This document shows positions 32,780-45,887 of a stretch of DNA of 64,000 nt, piece by piece. Position numbers and translations under genes: made by a program. The first letter of the stretch is position 1, and each line of letters starts with the position of its first letter. Under the pieces are notes generated by a model. The model ran no database searches and was not told the origin of the DNA. It worked only from the letters and a program-made list of their open reading frames with translations. The DNA comes from Tigriopus japonicus (taxonomy: Eukaryota; Arthropoda; Copepoda; Harpacticoida; Harpacticidae): assembly GCA_010645155.1 (NCBI GenBank), contig JAAGOF010000069.1, positions 2,781 to 66,780 of the forward strand. The letters run 5' to 3'.

Positions 32780-35700
32780 TCATGCACTCTGCAAGCGCAA
32801 GTGTCGTCCTTGATCTGGATGCAATTGACTGCGGGATCGAATGGGGAGTGGGGCATTGGAAGTTATTGGGATTTCGCGCAACAACGTCGTGGCAAAAGCT
32901 GCGGTTAGAAGACCAAGAACTGCTCCCAATCCGGATATTAGGTACTGACTGGCAAGGAGATAAGGAAACGATCCTCCCAATTCTGAAAAGAAAATCCACA
33001 AAAAGCAAAGGAGCTTACATAGTACGTAAGGACGTTCGGAAAAGAAAAAGACTTTCCAAATACAACAAAATGTGAGCTGATCAGTGATCACTATTGATTG
33101 TCAACGATTTTTGGAAGCTGAAGTTAAGAACCTCTTTCAAGAAAAAAAAGATCTCTTCATTGGGTCCATTTGAAATCAATCTGTTGGAATAAGATCCTTC
33201 ACAGTACAGAAAATGATATTTTATTGTGTTCCTTGAGACGAATTGGTCAGAAGGTTATTACGGGAAAGGGCTGTAATATCATTGCTGGAATATAAAACAT
33301 TCAATTGTCTTGGTGACAAATGTGACACAATATAAATTCCTCTCATTGAACTTTCTCATGATTGTCTTTAATTTTCTCAAAACCGTTTTTCCATTCAAGC
33401 TGAACATCCTTCAAAAGAACGATGAACCAAATGCCACGATATTGAAACACAGTTTGCTAACTTTTAAATAAGTTAAATCCCGGATTTGAACTGGATTTTT
33501 TCGGCCAAAAAATTGATTGAAAACATAAGTGACTCCAATTTTGAAACTGGCAACAAAAATTGAAGTAAAAATGGAGCTTTACTACATAAATTTTTAGCTA
33601 CACATTGGGTTTAAACAAAGGTGCGATAGGCATTTTCTTTTCATTGTAAAAAGAAATATATTCTAAAAAACTTCTATTAACAAGTAAACCCTGTGGCCAG
33701 CACATAAAAGTTCACTGTCGAGTGTCGAGTGGTTCACTGTATCTGGAAGACATAGTATTGAAGTAATGAGCTGAGATTGAGTCAGGACCTTGTTTCAAAT
33801 ACAGGGAAAACTTGTGTGTTGCTGTTTTGAAAACATCTATTTGTGCAATAATTTTCGCGCTTAAATTTTTTGGGGAAAAAAAAACCACTTTTCATTTCGT
33901 CTATTAGCCTGACTAGCCTTCTAAAGGTTGAGAGAGATGCTTGAATTAGTTTCATCATCAGGGCCCGGATTTGAACTTGAAAAATGTTTCAATTTTTCTT
34001 TTTTCGGCAAAATTGAGCCAAAATCATGTTTTTTGGCTTGTGAGGAAATTTTTCAATTTTGTCGCACTTTCATGTAAAAAAGAGACTCATTTCTCAGATT
34101 TTGGTGGAAAAATTTGGCAAAATTCAATTATTATGGGCAAAATTTGGATCTTCAGACCCAACCTCTGCCCATTCCTCCAATACTATGTATCTTGAAAAAG
34201 TAACCTCTCAGTGTGAACTTTTTTGTGCTGGCCAGAGGGTTTGATGTATCATGAGCGTAGCATACTTTGGGACCTTTTGTTTATTTACTAAATAAAGAGA
34301 ACGGATTATGCAACTTGGTAAAAACCCAATTTGTTATTTAGGATTGGTTTATTTAAGCTCCATTTTTGCTTCAATTGTGTACTCTTAAACTTTTCATTGC
34401 CATTTTCATGTCAATGTACTCATTTTGTTTTCGTTTTATAAAATTGAAGTCAATTATTAGATGGTTTTGATCAAGTGTCTTATGATTTTGATCAATTATT
34501 TTCCGATATCAATTTAAAAGTAAATTTTTTGGCCCGAAAAAAATCAGGTTCAAATCCGGGCCATATTGATCACGAGCTGTCAAGTAAGGTTGTTGGTTAT
34601 TTCGAGAGTGGTTTAAGCCATAACAATTCTACTTTTGGAGTAATGTCTGCTACATCAAGAGGTTCACGATTGTTTTGAAACAACATGTTAAGTCAACAAT
34701 ACTTCTAGCAGAGCTTAAATATGGGTTTAAATCATCTATTTGTTTACTTTGATACTTGATTGTTGAGTGCCAGAGCGAGTATCAAACCAACTTTTGCAGA
34801 TATATTTACATCAACAAAAGAGACAGCAAATAATTTCATGCAAATAGATATTCAAGTCCATTTTCTTTTGGTTGAAGAAATTCAAAATCTCCTCAAACGC
34901 TCAAAATAATTGACTTTTCTTGATTTTGAGGAAAAAATTGAAAAAAGTCCCGTTTACTCCATAAAAAATTGAAAATGTACCCGAAAGCCCAAAAACTTGA
35001 ATTTTGTTAAATTTTACGAAATTAATTGATCAATTTTTCAAGTTCAAATCCGGGCCCCACTTACAAGTAACAAAAGAAACTTTCGTTTCCATTGGTTTAT
35101 CCGTTATCCTTCAACTTAAAAATCTTATTCCTTCTTTTAGTTTGGTGTATCAGCCTTTTGTAGGGGGATTCTGTCTTTGCCAACAACTTTGTCAACCTAA
35201 TACTAAAATCCCTGTAATGATGACAACGTCGTTCTGTGTTAACACGCTCTCCCAATAAAATGTGCGTGCTGCAAATCAAGCGATAAAAACCAAGAAGAAC
35301 TTCAAAGAACGGATTTTTACCTTCCCCAAAGCTCTTGAGCCGGTCATGGCTTGTTGCAATGATCACTTGAAAAGCCATTATCCAAACCACGGCATACAGG
35401 GTGCTCATAATTGAGAGAATGATTACAAACCACAAGCTGAAAAAATGACAGTATATTGGCTCTGATACATACGACATAGTTCATCAACCTCTAAGGAAAG
35501 AGTACTTTTGGGTGAAGTGAAGAGAGCATTTTGAATTTGGCCTTTTGGATCTATTCATTCCAAGTAAACTCGAAGGTAAAGAAATAACACGTACAAAAGT
35601 GAAGGTATCAGATTTCACTTTGGAAAAATGAATAAATAGCTTTGCTCTTTTTTTCTTAAGTATTTAATGGCCCTGTCATTATTTTTGAATGATGGATTTC

Positions 35701-38700
35701 TTTTTTTTCTTGTTATTAAAAGCCAGTTTTTGACAAAGAAATGTTGATCTATGAGAATTGCATGACAAGCTTTTGCATTGATGCATCGTGTCCCCTCCGA
35801 AACGCCTTCAGACTCTTTCATTTGGATATTGACCCTTGTTAGATGTGAATGAAGGTGCCATCAAATGGTGGCCTTCTTTCACATGGCCTTTTTCTTTGCC
35901 AAGTCTCTGAACTCACATGCAAGGGTGTCTCTGGTGGCTGGATATAATGGCAGCAATTCCAGTCCAAAGAAAGCATATTCCCCCGGTAATTGCCAATGTG
36001 CCGTGGAAAATGCTCAGAAACGAGATCTGAAATGAGATTTTAAAAATCGAAAGGTCACATTTGACACAGAAGTGCATCAGAAGTATGTAAGAAGGCCATG
36101 AAAATAAAAGCAATTCAGGGTCTGTAGATCTGAAACTACGTGTACATTGAATCAGGTTGCTCAAAATCCCTTCAAATACCATACAAGTTTGGCGTTTCTC
36201 ACAATCTACTTGAAAAATGATAACGTCACCCCATTCAGTTTTATCATCAAACGAAAAACAAGGCCCAAGTTTTCAAGATTCTTTTGTTGGTGCGCTTTTG
36301 GAGTTCAAAATGCTTAACCATAACAAAGTAAGCCTTGTCAAACACATCAAAATCAGATCAAGATAAATTGCAGTCTCGGAAGCTGAATGTGGACCCAAAG
36401 CGCACAATGACGTATGATTGAGACTGCTCGAGTTAGACTTTGCCGTGTTGGATTGACAGGAAGAATTTTGCAAGTCCTTAGATTTCTTCAGATGTGATTT
36501 ACAAGTCATCCAAACGATTTAGGCTGTTCAAGCTATTGTATTTGCATTTAAAGCTTGGATGCTTCTGTCATTAAAATTTCATCTCATAATTATGCTTTTA
36601 ATTACATTAACAAATCTGGCGTTATTGGAAGACAATTAATTAATTGGTGCGAGCGTCAAGCTAAAAGAATTGTTGGAACACTAGTGAAATTGTTGTAATA
36701 TAATAGCATATTTAAAACACTCCTAGCATTGAAAAATGTATGAATTAATGCTTAAGTAAGTGTTTAGTACAACAGAAAATTTCGTGAGGAATTTGATTTG
36801 GATAATATTGACCGAACTCGGGCCAAGATTTGCGAACCTGAAATACACAGTTTTTCCAATTAGGGGTAGTTTTAGCTTTCATCGTTGACATCAGACCTCT
36901 GACCTCTGGTGTCGACGTTTTGAGGGTTATTTATTCAAAATTTATTTTATTTTTGTTATAGAATTTATTTAAAAATCAATATTTATTTCTTTATTGACAC
37001 TAACCTTATCCAGGGACACCAAAGCAAAAAATACTAGGGGGTCCTTGACAAAGCACTCTTAGAGGCGCAATTAAAATGGAAAGAAACGAAAAGAAAAATG
37101 GAAAAAGTAAATTAATGACCTTAGGGCTTAGAATGTCAAAATATATCAATAAAAGAGCAAAATATGCTAAAACAAAAGAAAAACTGTAATGAAATACAAA
37201 ACATGCTAGGAGGGGTGGGTCAGGCCAGCATTTGTTTTCTGGTTTTTTACTTAAATGACAATTCTGATTATGGAATTATAATTTTCCAGTTAAAAAGCAA
37301 CTTTTGGAAAACAAAGTAGAAGACTCCAGATTAGTTTTAGGATATTCGGATCCAACTCACGCCAAGCCGACCTCCTAATCGATCCGATCCCATAATGAGC
37401 CGGCTCATGGCCCAACCGGACCAATTCCGTGTTCGTAGAAGACGCATTTCAGATTTAACCGAGGTACATTTTGTCAAATCAAATTAAGTTTTAATTTTCA
37501 CGCAAATCATAATTTTTTCGTCGTTATTGTCTAAAATAGCAAAAAAGTCAAAAAAATGCAAAAAGACCAAAAAGTTCAAGTGAGACGTTTTATATTTTTT
37601 ACGGCTCTACATTCAAAATTTAATACCAATTCAAAAATGTCAAAAATATTTTGAGTGATTTAACGCATGAGCTGACAATTGTAAACATTCTGAACTTTCG
37701 CCTCATGGTACTTTCTTCTAAGCCAGGAGGGAGAAACCTGTGGGATAAGGCTCAAATGTGGGCCCATGGGTGACTTTTGGTTGGCCTTGGAGTTACAAGG
37801 AACGTCCGAATCAGTGGGCACAGGAGCCTTCTATAACACCTTTTTTCGTGAGCCAACGGCTTTGTGATGAGTAAGGCCCGGAATAAATTTTTAAAATATA
37901 AAATATTCTAAAAATATTTCTCCGTTTTTCCTCGATTTTTCAAATATTTTGCTTTTTTCAAGGCAAAAATAAATATTTTCCCGAATATTTGAGTCAAAAA
38001 AAATATTTCAGGCAACATTGAGGAAATAAATGAACGACCAATGCTCAGTAGGGCTTACCAAAAATGAACCCAAAATACAAAAACCGCTACAAAATCGCAT
38101 TTGTCCTGAAATTTGACATTCACAACCAAAACTACTGTCATACACGAAAAAAAAATTGCGCCATTTATTGAGGAAAAATGAAAATTGTATTTTTGAATCA
38201 ATTACATTCAAGTAGGCCTCCAAAAACTGCAAAATATATCAAATTCACCAGAAACAAATTTGGAAAATGGGCGCACAAAGACAAACATACTAAATAATGG
38301 CCTTGTCAAAAAAAATATTTCTTCAATTTCCGGCTTTTTTCAAAATATTTTGGCCTTTTGAAGAAAATATATATTGGATATTTTGTCACTTTTTTGCATA
38401 TATTTTTCCGGGCCCTAGTGATGAGGAACGTTTATGGACCCTTGTCCCCACTAGCTTCCTTTTGGTGAGTCCCTGATTTTACAGAATCAAATTTTATGAG
38501 ACTTGACCTCAAAGCTCCTGCTTGCCCCCTGTTCTATGCATTGCTAACCATAAACAATCGAACTCTTTATGAGTTTGGGTATTCGAAGTGTCCCATAATG
38601 GAAAAAGCGTCTTTCATTAACTTTGTGGCTCAGATTTTTAAAGGAAATTTCTAATCATACGTTGTTTTTTTGTCATGTCACTTGACACTGCGTGTTGATG

Positions 38701-39063
38701 GGAAACTGTGACACCGGTGTCTGTCAAAAATGACAATCATCCATCCCTGTCTCATCTCTCTCATGTCTCATCTCTGGACTAAATTATAAAACAAGTGCAC
38801 AATTCGTTTCCACCTTAATAACTAACTCAAACGACCAAACTTTAGCGTACCGTTAGGCTCAATGCAACTGCGGCGACAATGCAGAATAATACCCCAAAAA
38901 TCTGGAGCTTGCCTGCTCGACCAGACAAATTGCAAGGAAAAGTGTGCCGGGTGTTGGTGGACGTTTGATCATGGTTGAATCCACTGCCGATTGGAAACAA
39001 AAACGACCAACCACGATCGGTTTGCGACATACTCCAAGCGACGCAGTTAGAAATCATAAACAC
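32780..39063 (-). CDS. Predicted four-transmembrane protein (4 exons)
   Basis: Exons 38851-39063, 35917-36026, 35321-35436 and 32780-32982 have good splice sites and matching phases (0, 2, 1), total 642 nt, 213 aa. Each exon contributes one hydrophobic span: KLQIFGVLFCIVAAVALSLT; FLSIFHGTLAITGGICFLW...; LWFVIILSIMSTLYAVVWIM; YLISGLGAVLGLLTAAFATTLL. The loops between spans 1-2 and 2-3 are very short, and the last 40 residues are polar and Arg-rich. This layout resembles MS4A/CD20-like tetraspans more than claudins (no W-x-C-C first loop) or tetraspanins (no large second loop). That is inference from topology, and the substrate or role is unknown. The start ATG at 39063 is tentative. Introns of 2.8 and 2.3 kb are full of MITEs. 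The gene is convergent with the TRIM71-like gene. Confidence 0.68.
33470..35062. mobile_element. Nested MITEs of the GGATTTGAAC family in an intron
   Basis: Left-end wording CCCGGATTTGAACTGG (about 33478) and CAGGGCCCGGATTTGAAC (33959), and right-end wording TTCAAATCCGGGCC (about 34551) and AGTTCAAATCCGGGCCCC (about 35040), indicate an outer copy disrupted by an inner copy. Target duplications could not be matched. Non-coding. Confidence 0.6.
36027..37715. other. Intron of the four-TM gene, nothing recognised
   Basis: AT-rich intron sequence. The minus-strand frame at 36273-36509 has no support as an exon. Confidence 0.4.
37724..38531. mobile_element. hAT-like MITE interrupted by another MITE
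   Basis: A diverged relative of the MITE at 26906: it shares GTGGGCCC and CGTGAGCC wording and the end CTTGCCCCCTG. Flanks TTCTAAGC (37716-37723) and TTCTATGC (38532-38539) match at 7 of 8. A younger MITE (37872-38417) sits inside it. Confidence 0.75.
37872..38417. mobile_element. hAT-like MITE with perfect 8-bp duplication
   Basis: The 546-bp unit starts TAAGGCCCGGAATAAAT and ends ATTTTTCCGGGCCCTA. It is flanked on both sides by GTGATGAG (37864-37871, 38418-38425). The interior is A/T-rich with repeated AAATATTT wording and no frame. Confidence 0.88.
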
Positions 39064-41976
39064 GGACTGATTGAGCTATCGACCCCTCGTGTTATTTTTG
39101 ATGAGCCTTGGAATACACATGATTCCCGAGTGATATTCCAATGCTGAGTGCACAAAACAACCTGGGTCTCAACAGATCTTTGTTTCATATGGAGGCATTC
39201 TTTCCATTGATCTTGGCATGAAGTCTTCATAAAAAAAGAACTTATCCCTTATGTAAAGTCAGTAGTCGAGACGAAAGGGTCACTTTTCCATTTCTGCTTC
39301 AATTCAAACTCGCCAATTGAACTCACACACTGATCACGTGGACCCTTCAAACTCTACACAGGTGCACTTCGACGACTGAACTGAATGTAAAGCGCACTTG
39401 TTCCATCTGGTTCCTTATTTGTGTCCAGTTCTTTTTCTTCTCTCTTTTTCCCCGCTCCATGTCTGGAACATTTCGCCAAATAATCCAGCGTTGTGACGGA
39501 ACATGGATCGTTCAACAGGCAAGTCTTTCCAAGACGTCGCCTACGTTGTTCTCTCAATAATAACTAACCGATTATCCATCTAGCGTTTAAAACGATGATG
39601 ACGAAACTCCATCCAAGAGAGAAAACAGAATACTTCAAGAAGTAAAAGGGCTCCAAGGTCTTCAAAAGATATATATTCATATCCACTCGCCAGACCTACT
39701 CGGTTACCAAAACTATTCCCCTTCTCGTATTTCCGAGCTTTATGTAGAACAATTACAACTTTAAAACTGACAATCAAAAACCCATGGAGAGAGGGAGGAA
39801 AAAGTTCCATTATGGATATACATAAGTGCACTATTATAATGCCCGTTAAACAAACATCTGACGAATTTCAAGGCCGAGAACAGGTCTTTCGATCCAGAAT
39901 CTCTTGTTGGACTAATCCAAAGTGTAGACCATGGTATGGAGAAAATCGAGGTTCCCTTGAAAACAAGCCCTGAAGATCATAGGGAACCTTGAGTCACATA
40001 AGAACTTCAGTTTTAAAACAACATCCTGAGCCCCGAACCAAATATTCAGACATTCACTTGCACATACATACTAGGCTTTGGCATGATGGACAAATTGAAT
40101 ATATATTGGGTGGCGAACGTCCATCGTTGGTAAGCTACTGTGTCGTTGGAAAGCCCTTTTAGATACATCAACAAATGTGTCCCTATTTTCCCCCCAAAAA
40201 TATGTTCCTTCCGAGTTGAGGAAATGTCATCCGGGAAGTGACTTGTGATTAAATCATTGTGTTGATGTCATTTTTACCTCTTGGCTCTGAGAAATATACC
40301 CTCGTAATTCTGATAAACAAGGAACTTCTCACATCATTGATGTGAACCTTGGAGAAAGACTACACATCGTGGCAAGAGAAATGAAGGCCTTTGATCCCTT
40401 CTCTCGGGAAGCTTAGTTGATGGTTGGATATCTGCTGAACTTTCAGTTCATTAAGTTCCCGGACGCGTACTTAATATTGGTTGCTCGCAAGTATCATCAA
40501 AAGACGATCACTTGCTGTAACTTGAGATTTCATGCTTTCAAAAGCCAACCACATGGTTTTTGCAATCATTTGAAGTTGTGAGGACGCTTTGGGTTGAATT
40601 AACGAAATTCAATAAAAATAACCAAAATATTTGCAAAATGCGGACCCACGGTTAAATAGACTTACGAGATAGCGTCGAGAAATGTTTTTGCTTGAGAAGT
40701 CGACGAGTAACAAAATTGTGACCCAACAAGTGCTTAAGATATTTTTTCATCTTACGTAAAGTGCGCATCTTTGGCTGGACTTAATGCATAACAACTTTTT
40801 TTGGTTTATATTATATTTCCGGAAATTTGGAGAGACTTCGCAGGAGGGTCATCTCCCATTGTTTGACTTCTTCATCTCGGTTAAAGACTGAAGGAGAGAA
40901 CTCTCGCTTCCTTCGGACCACGTTTGAAGTGTTCAAAGTTGACGAGCCATCGTTCCTCAAGAATGGAGTAATGTTCCATATTACCACACTCGATAGGAAC
41001 TACAAAGAAAAAATAATTCACTTCAAAGCTTCTGAAAATTCAAAGACTCTCTGTGCTGGTACATTCAGTCTCTGTATAGAATTACGCTTAGAAACGACGA
41101 CACCAATAAAAATTGGGTGAACCTTTTGCCGGTGAAAAGGCTTTGGTATTTAGATACGAGGTCGGTCGGAGCCGCCGTTTTTTATACCGACTTCAAACTA
41201 AATTTGGTCATAATTCTCGAAAGCAGTATAAGCAAAATTCGAGTCCAAACAAATATGTTTTTGTTTTAATTTCGGATATCTTGTTGAAAAGCCCTCAATT
41301 TTTTAATCTTTTTAAAGTTGCAACAAAGCCTAATTATGAGTGTATGGCAAGCCGATGGAAAATCAGCATGTGAGTAAAAGGTGAAAAAAATCCGTGAGTG
41401 AAATTTACGATGGTTCAGAAATTACTGTGAGAACGATTTGATATTACGTATTAATGCCTGACAATCAGGAAAATATTTCACTTTAAAAAAAAAAAAAGAT
41501 AATGACGAAAAAAACGGAAGTCGTTCGAACGTCGATATCTTGAGGAAGTTTTTTTTTTCTTTCTGGTTATTTCCTGATCTTATAATCAACTCCAGTGGGC
41601 AAACGTATACGAGATCAGATCTGTCTCTCTCAGTCAAAACTATTGATGTTCATAAAAACGATCAATTGGAGGATTAAGTCGACTCAACAACAAATTGCTT
41701 TCGTTGAGGCCACGCAGCTTTGAGGCTTTAGGTCAGTTGTTAAGGTGATTTGAAAGCATAATCGAAACAGAGTGGAAGCATAGGAAAACAGAGTAGTAAT
41801 AACCATACTCGAGTATAGTCGCAGGACAAAAGATACGTGTTTGCGATTGATTAACGCAACGAATGTGGAGAAATTATACTCGAGCATTGATATTTCTGCT
41901 CTGTCCTACTCTGCTTCTACTAAACTTCCAAATGCCCTCAACAAGTGGCCCATTATCAATACGAATGGAATCAGTC
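39064..41976. other. Intergenic, nothing recognised
   Basis: It contains short frames only (for example 40827-41120 plus), none with a domain, repeat or splice support. Confidence 0.4.
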
Positions 41977-42125
41977 GAGTGCGGGGAAATAGTTTTTCTT
42001 TCGTGGAGCAGAAATTCCAGACGTTTCCAGGAGTAACGTCAGTGGACGGTTTCGAGCGTCAACCATCGCTGTGAAACGTCTGGGATTTCTGCTCCACAGA
42101 AGAAAATAATGTTTCCCCGCACTCT
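41977..42125. repeat. 149-bp inverted-repeat hairpin
   Basis: Arms of about 52 bp (GAGTGCGGGGAAA... and its complement at 42072-42125) pair with only a few mismatches or bulges around a loop of about 44 nt. This is probably a short fold-back element; no target duplication was found. Confidence 0.8.
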
Positions 42126-43200
42126 AAATTTATCACAAATGCAGTAGCAAGAGTAAAATTTTATCAACTCAAAACTTGCAGTTATAGATTGTTATCTTTT
42201 TTACAAGCACTGTACCACTTCGTATCCTCAACAAATCAACAAATATTTACCTATAGAAACCATTTTGAAAAATAGAGAAATCGCGACATGAATTGAATAT
42301 AACTTTTACCCATGTAAATTTAAGACGATAAATTTCAAGACCATTAAACGAGTTTTTGGGCCAAAAATCTACCATTCACACTCAAACAACTTAGCACTTG
42401 TAAAGGAAATATTCAGTTTGGTCGATTTGTCGAGTTTTTTTTTTTTTTACAAATTCCTAGGTCTACAAGTTTTCAAGTGGTTTTAACATATTGTTACAAT
42501 ATTTAGCATAAAAATATTTAATCAGAAAACAACTATTGGCTAAACTTCCGAGCAAACTTTGACATCTTTGAGGTAAGGGCACAAGGCAACTATCATTCAA
42601 AATTGAAAGAAAGGTAAAGATTAAAATTTTACATTATTGATTTGGTTTCAAATGGTTCATTGAGGTAGGGCTTTAAAACTACTTTCCTTGAGTTTGTTCT
42701 CAAGTTGTAAACTTTCTGTGATTCGACATTGTGTTTTGTAGCCTTTAATTATAACAAACTATTCTTTACTATAATAAATGAATTATATTTCATTTTAAGC
42801 CAACAGTTGTCAAAGCAAACACAAAAATGAAGACGTTCATGCTGGTCTTTAAACGCACAATCAAAAAAGTGTACCTGCCTCTCAATCTTTCAGTGAAAAA
42901 ATTCATGCGTTTAATACTCGCTCGATCCTCAGTTCTCGAACGAAGATGAAACAAGCATGAGAGATCATTCAAGGAATTGTCAAGCTTACAAGAAATAACT
43001 CAGTCCTGACAAAAAAATGAAAGGCCGTTCTTAGAAGATCTTTTTGTGATCAATAATTGCATCCTTCTTGAACGAGAAAACTAATCATTTGGAACGACCG
43101 AAATCTGGACGAGGTGGCTAGTGATGAGAAATTTTGATTTCAAATAAGAAATTGCGCTCTTTTGCAAATAAGACACTGTCGGTGCCAGGTAGATTACATG
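42126..43200. other. Intergenic, nothing recognised
   Basis: AT-rich, no gene or clear repeat. Confidence 0.4.
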
Positions 43201-43202
43201 GT

Positions 43203-43392
43203 TTGATTTTCAGCCCAATTGAATATTGGAGTCAAATGTTGTGCCCTCTCAAAGTACGTACATAATCGTCTACAGAATATACAGTCCAAAACAAAGTTTA
43301 GTTCCTTAAGTAGAAGACAAAGTGGAGAGTTCTTTTCTGAGCTTTGAGAAGGCGAACTTTTGACTCAAGCATTCAAGTGAGCTGAAAATCAT
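43203..43392. mobile_element. Palindromic MITE, copy A
   Basis: TIRs of about 48 bp: TGATTTTCAGCCCAATTGAA at the left and the complement of TGATTTTCAGCTCACTTGAA at the right. The same family is at 45888-46108. Confidence 0.65.
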
Positions 43393-43609
43393 ATTGTAAA
43401 TTTTATAAAACAAACATCAATTCACGCAAAGGCAAAACGGCAATCTCCATGTCATTGATTGAGACGGGATTTTACATTTTTCGTCTTTAGGATGTCAGTC
43501 CATTTTCAAGGGGTCCTTGGTTGGACCAAGCCCTAGTCGACAGTTCGTGTGTTGCTTGTGACAAGCAATCGGCGAAATAGGAAATTTCCTACTCTCTCTC
43601 CCAGTTTCC

Positions 43610-44974
43610 TCATTTGATGGCTTGTCCAAAGAACACAATTTTCTCATTCAAGCCAATAAATAGAGACCAACCGATTCGAAGGACAAAAATCCTTACCACC
43701 AATGTATTGAAAACGATCAATCTGGCCAAACACAGAGGGCACAGCGTTTTTCTGATGGCGACTTTGATGTCAGCTTCCGTGAACAACGGAAGGCTTCGAC
43801 GTTTCTGGAGAAGAAAGAGAAGAATTAGCAAGGATGGTTTCGTTTCAGACCCAAGTCAATTGATTAGGTCCATTTCTGTTCCAGATCTCGCAGTCAAGGA
43901 TGCATTCATGGTATATGTATAGACATTTGAGCTCCACTTACTCGCGAGGACCTCTTCTTTCTTTTGCCAAGGACACTGAGGGCTTCAGCTAGACTGGGGA
44001 ACACGTTGAGGAGGAGTGGAGGAAGCAGAAAGAGGATGCTCGCCGTAAGGCTCTAAAGTGAAGAAATGGAACACGCCATGGAGTTACGCGATGTACTCGG
44101 CCAAAGGGGATAAGTTCTATTCGATAGACTTGGAATTCATTACAGATACGGTGTGTATACGTACGCGGTCTGTATCAAGAATATGATTTTGATGGATCAA
44201 AGAAAACTCAATTACCGTGCCCCATATGGCCATTTGGTAGAATAAAGCTGCATCCGTGTTCTTCAAGAATCCTACTAAGGCCGCCATCGAAAACTCTTCA
44301 CTGGGGAGAGTCTTGGAATAATCCCAGAATAGAAAATGAGCAAAGATCCACCACGCTTGCACCAGAACATACTAATTTGGAGAGAAAACTTAGGCGCTTG
44401 TACAGGTTTTTCTTTTGCAAAAGCAAAAAAAACACGCTTTCTTATTTTTGCAAGAGCACTGCCAGAATGGAAGAATGAAAGGGTCAAGATTCATAACATT
44501 TTTTGTACATGTTTCGTGGCCTTTCACCCTGGAGAATTTGACCTCTTTGTCCAGGTTCAGTTTTTACAAATTTAAAGAACTATTTCAACTTACAGCCACT
44601 GACACATTGAATAAGAATCCGAGGGCTCCTTGCGCATCGGTGAAGAGCAAAACGGCGTTTTCAAGGTTGCCTGTCACATTTTTGAACGACTCGAAAATCC
44701 GCTCTTCACCCGAGTCAGATCGGTCCTGAAGTGGAAACATCTCTCCCAAAAAGAGAGACGCCTTTGGAACATTGCCTCCATAGTGATTCGAATCAAAAAT
44801 GGGTTCGTGTGGAACAGTATTTGCCGGTACATCGTAGACCGATTCCAATTGGTTTGCCACGGAATCAACTGTCTTCCACCCCACGTAATCCAATTTTTGG
44901 GGCTCCGCGAGACACAGCACGGCGAATTGAGACCAAGGCAAGATTGACGCCAAGCTAATTATTCGGGCTTTCAT
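43610..44974 (-). CDS. Predicted membrane protein, 4 exons, family unknown
   Basis: Exons 44594-44974, 44216-44371, 43942-44052 and 43610-43804 are all joined in phase 0, total 843 nt, 280 aa. Splice sites are GTAAGT, GTAATT and GTAAGT donors with pyrimidine-rich acceptors. The N-terminus (MKARIISLASILPWSQFAVL...) resembles a signal peptide. A polar region of about 80 residues with NVT and NVS sites follows, then hydrophobic segments around YVLVQAWWIFAHFLFW, SLTASILFLLPPLLLNVF and LARLIVFNTLVVRIFVL. A basic cluster GKRKKRSSRKRRS spans the exon 3-4 junction. I do not recognise the family; no catalytic motif is visible. Four consistent phases over four short exons argue for a real gene. An extra 5' exon cannot be excluded. 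Confidence 0.6.
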
Positions 44975-45887
44975 TTCCCCTTGTTTGTTAAGAAAGAGTA
45001 GAATATTGGGCAAGGATAAAGAAATGTCGTTGGGGGATCCAGATTGGGATGGACGTGAATAGAAACTGACTGATCTGGGCTACAATGTCAGGCCATTTAG
45101 TCGAGGATCGTGGGTTCAAAACTTGGGAAAGGTTTCTGTTTCGTTAGAAGCAATATCTGGGCAGACCACAATACATTTTGGAGAAGTACCCCACTCGCTT
45201 TCGTTGTCGATGATGATGATGATGATGATATTTATGCTGGTAGCAAAGATGATGCATTGTTTTTTCTGGGGGGAGGGGGTGTATATGCACATGCTTCTGA
45301 TCATGTTACGTTACCACCTGATAGACGTCGGTATTAACATCGAATGAATCATGTATGACCAACTATGGTCATTATGTTTCTTTGAAAAGCAAACACGAAT
45401 TCAAATTGCTACCGACATTGACCAGGTCCTGTACTCCCCGTTTGTACATAATGCTAAACACTTACGCCGGTTTCCGCACAAAGTGCCATAAAGGTTCCAC
45501 AGTGAAGTGGCAATCAGACTTGCACCAAAAACGATGTATGCCTTCGCAGTACTATGTCAGCGACTTTTTCGGAAGGAAGACGAGTTTGCGTTATGCAAAC
45601 TGCGATATGTACTTCCACTTTCTCTCAAAGACGTTTCTAAAATCGAACAAGAAGCCCTCGCTCATTAGTTCAGCAATTGATGGTGGTGTACATTTAATGG
45701 AATGGGATTTCATCTCTGAAATTAAGATAGTGTTAGACGTTTCAAACCTGTGATCGAGCGAGTTTGGTTTAAATAAGAATCACTGAATTGCTGGAGTGGC
45801 AGGCTAACGGTGGGAATTACAATTTCCAAAGGTATTAATTCAATTGCATTCTGCTAGAAACCAGACCTTGATTGTTTCATTAGACTA
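44975..45887. other. Intergenic, with trinucleotide microsatellite
   Basis: A GAT/ATG microsatellite lies at 45207-45231. A 132-aa plus-strand frame (45355-45753) is open but has no recognised domain, so it was not called. Confidence 0.45.

Noticed and set aside
45355..45753. 132-codon plus-strand frame
   Set aside because: Longest unexplained frame of the area, but no recognisable domain, repeat or splice context; length alone is not enough in this composition.
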